A stretch of 64,000 nucleotides of DNA from Streptomyces sp. NBC_01750 (GTDB lineage Bacteria > Actinomycetota > Actinomycetes > Streptomycetales > Streptomycetaceae), in contig NZ_CP109137.1 in assembly GCF_035918095.1 (NCBI RefSeq), positions 2,854,001-2,918,000 of the forward strand, written 5' to 3'. Both the position numbers and the translations under genes were made by a program. The notes under the pieces were generated by a model. The model saw only the letters and a program-made list of their open reading frames with translations, was not told where the DNA came from and did not search any database. The stretch's first letter is position 1. Each line of letters opens with the position of its first letter. This document shows positions 60,774 through 64,000 of the stretch, in pieces.

Positions 60774-62969
60774 ATGCCCGACACGCTCGACGACACCACC
60801 GCGACCCACTGTCCCTACTGCGCCCTGCAGTGCGGCATGAGTCTGCGCGGCAGAGCCGGGGCGGTCGAAGTGGTGGAGCGACCGGACTTCCCTGTCAACC
60901 GTGGCGCCCTGTGCGGCAAGGGCCGCACCGCGCCCGCACTGCTCTCCTCCCGGGTGCGCCTGACCGAGCCCCTGGTCCGACGCCCCGCCACAGGCAGGCT
61001 CGAGCCGGCCACCTGGGAGGAGGCCCTGAGCACGGTCGCCGCGGGCCTGCGGCGTACGAGGGCGGTCTACGGCCCCGACGCGGTCGGCGTCTTCGGTGGC
61101 GGCGGCCTGACCAACGAGAAGGCGTACCTGCTAGGGAAGTTCGCCCGGGTCGTGCTCGGCACCTCGCAGATCGACTACAACGGGCGCTTCTGTATGTCGT
61201 CGGCGGCGGCCGCGCACCAGCGGGCGTTCGGCCTCGACCGCGGGCTGCCGTTCCCGCTGGAGGACATACCGCGCAGTGGATGCGTGATCCTCGTCGGCTC
61301 GAATCTCGCCGAGACGATGCCGCCCGCGCTGCGCTATCTGACCGAGCTCCGGGAGAACGGCGGCAAGCTCATCGTCGTCGATCCTCGCCGTACACGGACC
61401 GCGGAGCAGGCCGATCTGCATCTGGCCCCGAGGCCGGGAACCGATCTGGCGCTCGCGCTCGGGCTGCTGCATGTGGTGGTGGCGGAGGGACGGACGGACG
61501 AGGAGTTCGTCAGCGAGCGCACGAGTGGCTGGGAGGACGCCAGGGCGGCCGCGATGGCGCACTGGCCCGAGTTCGTCGAGCGCGTCACGGGCGTCAGCGT
61601 GCCCGAACTGCGGGAAGCGGTAAGGGTGTTCTGCGACGCCGAGTCCGCGATGGTACTCACGGCGCGCGGGCCCGAGCAGCACTCCAAGGGCACGGACACG
61701 GTGAGCGCCTGGATCAACCTCTGTCTGGCGACGGGCCGGGCGGGACGGCCGCTGTCCGGCTACGGCTGTCTGACCGGTCAGGGCAACGGGCAGGGCGGCC
61801 GCGAACACGGCCAGAAGGCGGACCAGTTGCCGGGCTACCGCAAACTGGACGACCCGGCGGCGCGGGCGCATGTCGCCGGGGTGTGGGGAGTGGAGCCGGA
61901 GACGCTGCCGGGCCCCGGGCGCAGCGCGTACGAACTGCTGGACGCGCTGGGCGGGGACGTGAAGTCGCTGTTGCTGATGGGTTCGAACCCGGTGGTGTCC
62001 GCGCCGCACGCCGGGCATGTGGAGGAGCGGCTGCGCTCGCTGGACTTCCTGGCGGTGGCGGACGTGGTGCTGTCGGAGACGGCGGCGCTGGCGGATGTGG
62101 TGCTGCCGGTCACCCAGTGGGCGGAGGAGACGGGCACGACGACGAACCTGGAGGGCCGGGTCCTGCTGCGCCGGAAGGCGGTGTCGGCGCCGCCGGGAGT
62201 ACGGAGCGACCTGGAGGTTCTGGGCAGCCTGGCAAGCCTGCTCGGCCACGAGAAAGGCTTTCCGGCGGATCCGGAGGAGGTCTTCGAGGAACTCCGCCGG
62301 GCGTCGGCGGGCGGCCCGGCGGACTACTCGGGCATCACGTACCGGAGGATCGTGGAGGAGGACGGGGTGTTCTGGCCGTGCCCGGAGGAACCCGCTGCGG
62401 CCGGGGGCGACCGTGGACCTGCGGCCGAGGGCTCGTCCGTACCCCGAACCGCCCATCCCGGTACGCCACGGCTCTTCCTCGAGCGGTTCGCCACTCCCGA
62501 CGGGCGTGCCCGGTTCATCGCCGTCGGGCATCGGGCCGCGGCAGAGGAAGCGGATGCCGAGTATCCCGTGCTGCTGACGACCGGGCGGGTCGTCGCCCAG
62601 TACCAGTCCGGGGCGCAGACCCGGCGGGTCGATGAGCTCAACGCCGCCGCGCCCGGGGCCTTTGTGGAGCTGCATCCACAGCTCGCCGAACGTGTCGGCG
62701 CCGTCGAGGGGGATGCGCTCGCCGTCGTCTCGCGGCGCGGGCGGGCCGTCGGGCCTGCGCGGATCACCACCGGGATCCGTCCGGACACCGTCTTCATGCC
62801 GTTCCACTGGCCGGGCGAGGGCCGGGTCAACTCGGTGACGAATCCGGCGCTCGACCCGACCTCGCGCATGCCGGAGTTCAAGGTGTGCGCGGTCCGGGTG
62901 GAACGCGCACACCAGGATGAACGGCAGAAGGAACCTCAGAACGAACAGCAGAAGGAACAGCAGCGGTAG
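60774..62969 (+). CDS. nasA: Assimilatory nitrate reductase catalytic subunit (molybdopterin oxidoreductase)
   Basis: 731 residues. The N-terminal [4Fe-4S] site is Cys13, Cys16, Cys20 (THCPYCALQCG) and Cys47 (GALCGKG). Bis-MGD-binding regions: NGRFCMSSAAAAHQRAFGLD (Cys in the Mo-ligand position), ILVGSNLAETMPPALRYL, ARGPEQHSKGTDTVSAWINLCLATG, GCLTGQGNGQGGREHGQKADQLPGYR, and C-terminal VLLTTGRVVAQYQSGAQTRRVDELN. Reduces nitrate to nitrite in the cytoplasm. It lacks the extra C-terminal Fe-S domain of some NasA. The last 20 residues are a Gln/Glu-rich repeat. ATG 60774. Confidence 0.93.
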   Translation: MPDTLDDTTATHCPYCALQCGMSLRGRAGAVEVVERPDFPVNRGALCGKGRTAPALLSSRVRLTEPLVRRPATGRLEPATWEEALSTVAAGLRRTRAVYGPDAVGVFGGGGLTNEKAYLLGKFARVVLGTSQIDYNGRFCMSSAAAAHQRAFGLDRGLPFPLEDIPRSGCVILVGSNLAETMPPALRYLTELRENGGKLIVVDPRRTRTAEQADLHLAPRPGTDLALALGLLHVVVAEGRTDEEFVSERTSGWEDARAAAMAHWPEFVERVTGVSVPELREAVRVFCDAESAMVLTARGPEQHSKGTDTVSAWINLCLATGRAGRPLSGYGCLTGQGNGQGGREHGQKADQLPGYRKLDDPAARAHVAGVWGVEPETLPGPGRSAYELLDALGGDVKSLLLMGSNPVVSAPHAGHVEERLRSLDFLAVADVVLSETAALADVVLPVTQWAEETGTTTNLEGRVLLRRKAVSAPPGVRSDLEVLGSLASLLGHEKGFPADPEEVFEELRRASAGGPADYSGITYRRIVEEDGVFWPCPEEPAAAGGDRGPAAEGSSVPRTAHPGTPRLFLERFATPDGRARFIAVGHRAAAEEADAEYPVLLTTGRVVAQYQSGAQTRRVDELNAAAPGAFVELHPQLAERVGAVEGDALAVVSRRGRAVGPARITTGIRPDTVFMPFHWPGEGRVNSVTNPALDPTSRMPEFKVCAVRVERAHQDERQKEPQNEQQKEQQR

Positions 62970-62976
62970 GCGCGGG

Positions 62977-63456
62977 TCAGCCGCTCGTACGGCCGCACCA
63001 GTCGCCGCCGCGGATGCAGGTGCCACTCGCGCGGAGTTCCCGGGCCAGGCCCGGCGCCGCCACGTACACCCAGGCACGGACCGCCGTGCCGTCCGGCCGG
63101 ACGACATCGCGGGCCACCCGCTCGTACAGATTGCGCGGGTGGCCGGGCGCGACGTACTCCTCCAGCCGGTCGAGTACGGCGAGGAGCTCCTCGTACTCCC
63201 CCGACGCCGCCGTCACCACCTCACCCGCGACCGTGCCCCCACCGGCGTCGAGCAGGGCGTACGGATAGCCCGGGCCCTCGTAGAGCACCGCGTCGGCCAG
63301 CAGCGCCGGCTCCTCCGCGGCAGTGCGGCCGTGCAGGAAGAGGTCGTGGTTGCACTCACCGGGGCGCAGGGTCCCGTATACGAAGAACGGGAGCTCGGGC
63401 TCGATCCCGGACCCGGACCCGGACCCGGGCTCGATCCCGGACTCGGACTCCGTCAC
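62977..63456 (-). CDS. Gamma-glutamylcyclotransferase (GGCT-like) family protein
   Basis: 159 residues. Motif FFVYGTLRPGECNHDLFL (YGTLR substrate loop), VAGEVV, and LEEYVAPGHPRNLYERV (the catalytic Glu region) identify the GGCT/AIG2-like fold. It cleaves or forms gamma-glutamyl cyclic products; the exact substrate is unknown. The N-terminus has a short Gly-Ser/Glu-Pro repeat (IEPGSGSGSGIEPE). Start GTG 63456 overlaps the TGA of cutA (GTGA, 63453-63456), so it is translationally coupled. Confidence 0.88.
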   Translation of the reverse strand: MTESESGIEPGSGSGSGIEPELPFFVYGTLRPGECNHDLFLHGRTAAEEPALLADAVLYEGPGYPYALLDAGGGTVAGEVVTAASGEYEELLAVLDRLEEYVAPGHPRNLYERVARDVVRPDGTAVRAWVYVAAPGLARELRASGTCIRGGDWCGRTSG

Positions 63457-63785
63457 GGCGCCACGGTCTCCTCGTCGATCCATGCCAGATACGCCGCACT
63501 GCCGCGCACCACCGGCGTCGCGATGATCTCCGGCGTTTCGTAGTCGTGCGCGGCCGTCAGATGCGCTTCCAGCGCGGCGTAGCGGGCCTCGGTGGTCTTG
63601 AACAGAACCTGCCACTCCTCCGCCGTCTCGATCGCGTTCTTCCAGTGGTAGACGGAGGTGACCGGCGCGGAGATCTGCGCACACGCAGCCAGCCGCGACT
63701 CCACCGCACCCCGGGCGAGAGCCTCCGCCTTCTCCGCGCTGTCGGTCGTGGTCAGCACGGTGAGTACGGTCAGTGCCTGGGCCAT
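63453..63785 (-). CDS. cutA: CutA1 family divalent-cation tolerance protein
   Basis: 110 residues, the standard CutA1 length: TVLTTTDSAEKAEALARGAVESRLAACAQISAPVTSVYHWKNAIETAEEWQVLFKTT, then YETPEIIATPVVRGSAAYLAWIDEE. Forms trimers in other organisms and has been tied to copper tolerance, but its true role is uncertain. ATG 63785 with AAGGAG upstream. Its last bases overlap the start of the gamma-glutamylcyclotransferase gene. Confidence 0.95.
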   Translation of the reverse strand: MAQALTVLTVLTTTDSAEKAEALARGAVESRLAACAQISAPVTSVYHWKNAIETAEEWQVLFKTTEARYAALEAHLTAAHDYETPEIIATPVVRGSAAYLAWIDEETVAP

Positions 63786-64000
63786 TGACAAGCTCCTTCG
63801 GGCCGTGAGGGCGGCGGGACCTCGGTCCATTACCGGTCGGTCAGGCCACCGTACGCACGACGCCCCCTTCCCGCCCCGCCGCCCCGGCCCTGACCACTGC
63901 CGCGGCCGAGCCCGGCGTGTTCGTGCCCGGCGGTCCCGGCGATGAGGGCGTCAGCCGGCGTACGGACAGAGCCTCAACCCCGGTTCAGGTCAAGCCGCTT
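63786..64000. other. Window end, possible 5' part of a gene
   Basis: 215 bp upstream of cutA. It must hold the cutA promoter. A plus-strand frame is open to the window end (reading PGVFVPGGPGDEGVSRRTDR from about 63917) but no family or start is clear, so no gene is called. Confidence 0.35.

Noticed and set aside
61131..63107. Long minus-strand open frame opposite nasA
   Set aside because: Mirror of codon bias in nasA; no RBS or motifs.

Overview
The window looks like a Streptomyces chromosome, or that of a very close relative. It has very high GC, GTG starts, strong GC bias at third codon positions and family-typical gene neighbourhoods: fabD-fabH-acpP-fabF followed by a DUF3145 gene, a long-form GAPDH, an hrdA-type sigma factor beside dnaG, a fused ModB-ModC transporter, and a NasA-type nitrate reductase beside a CbiX-type chelatase. 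All calls come from reading the translations; no database search was run.

Layout. 1-3.4 kb: type II fatty acid synthesis operon (fabD cut by the window edge), ending in a strong hairpin shared with a convergent DUF3145 gene. 4.2-14.1 kb: secreted or envelope proteins (GDSL lipoprotein, pyroglutamyl-peptidase-like protein, a secreted protein with a C-terminal adhesion-like domain, M14 carboxypeptidase) mixed with a LysE exporter, a nitrilase-family amidohydrolase and an EI24 membrane protein. A decayed GH3 beta-glucosidase fragment next to a 17-bp tandem repeat lies at 5.2-5.6 kb. 14.2-18.8 kb: ohr, a CurA-like oxidoreductase, a MarR regulator, a zinc-ribbon membrane protein and an MreB/Mbl-like gene. 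19-26 kb: Lrp regulator divergent from a LysE exporter, matB (malonyl-CoA synthetase) overlapping a fused carboxyltransferase, an MFS exporter and a VOC protein. 26-32.6 kb: an unusual membrane protein joining a sigma-factor-like N-terminus, a zinc-binding motif, one membrane helix and a ricin-type lectin domain, then the molybdate locus (HTH-TOBE regulator, modA, fused modBC, a tandem-Mop molbindin).

32.9-46 kb is accessory-like. It holds gap, several small enzyme and regulator pairs (CMD/SDR, TetR/DoxX, MarR/SnoaL-like, TetR/alpha-beta hydrolase, metallo-beta-lactamase fold/GlxA), gene remnants, and a tyrosine recombinase gene split by about 1.7 kb of cargo. The recombinase remnant ends about 100 bp from the 3' end of tRNA-Ile(CAT), so this is probably a decayed tRNA-targeted integrative element. 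Two tRNA-Asn genes with a clear terminator follow. 46-64 kb is conserved core: FGGY kinase, a heterodimeric ABC exporter pair, hrdA, dnaG, an NAD(P)H-dependent flavoprotein, dgt, a CbiX chelatase, a YdcF/SanA protein, nasA with a candidate GlnR site, and a cutA-gamma-glutamylcyclotransferase pair.

Functional links. ModABC and the Mop proteins supply molybdate, which NasA needs as Mo cofactor. The CbiX chelatase may help make siroheme for nitrite reduction. MatB and the carboxyltransferase both act on malonyl-type thioesters, the extender units used by FabD/FabH/FabF and polyketide synthases. Tandem GC-rich repeats recur inside and beside genes (5.5, 16.4, 20.3, 28.6, 58.5 and 63.4 kb) and seem to be a local style of variation in this genome.
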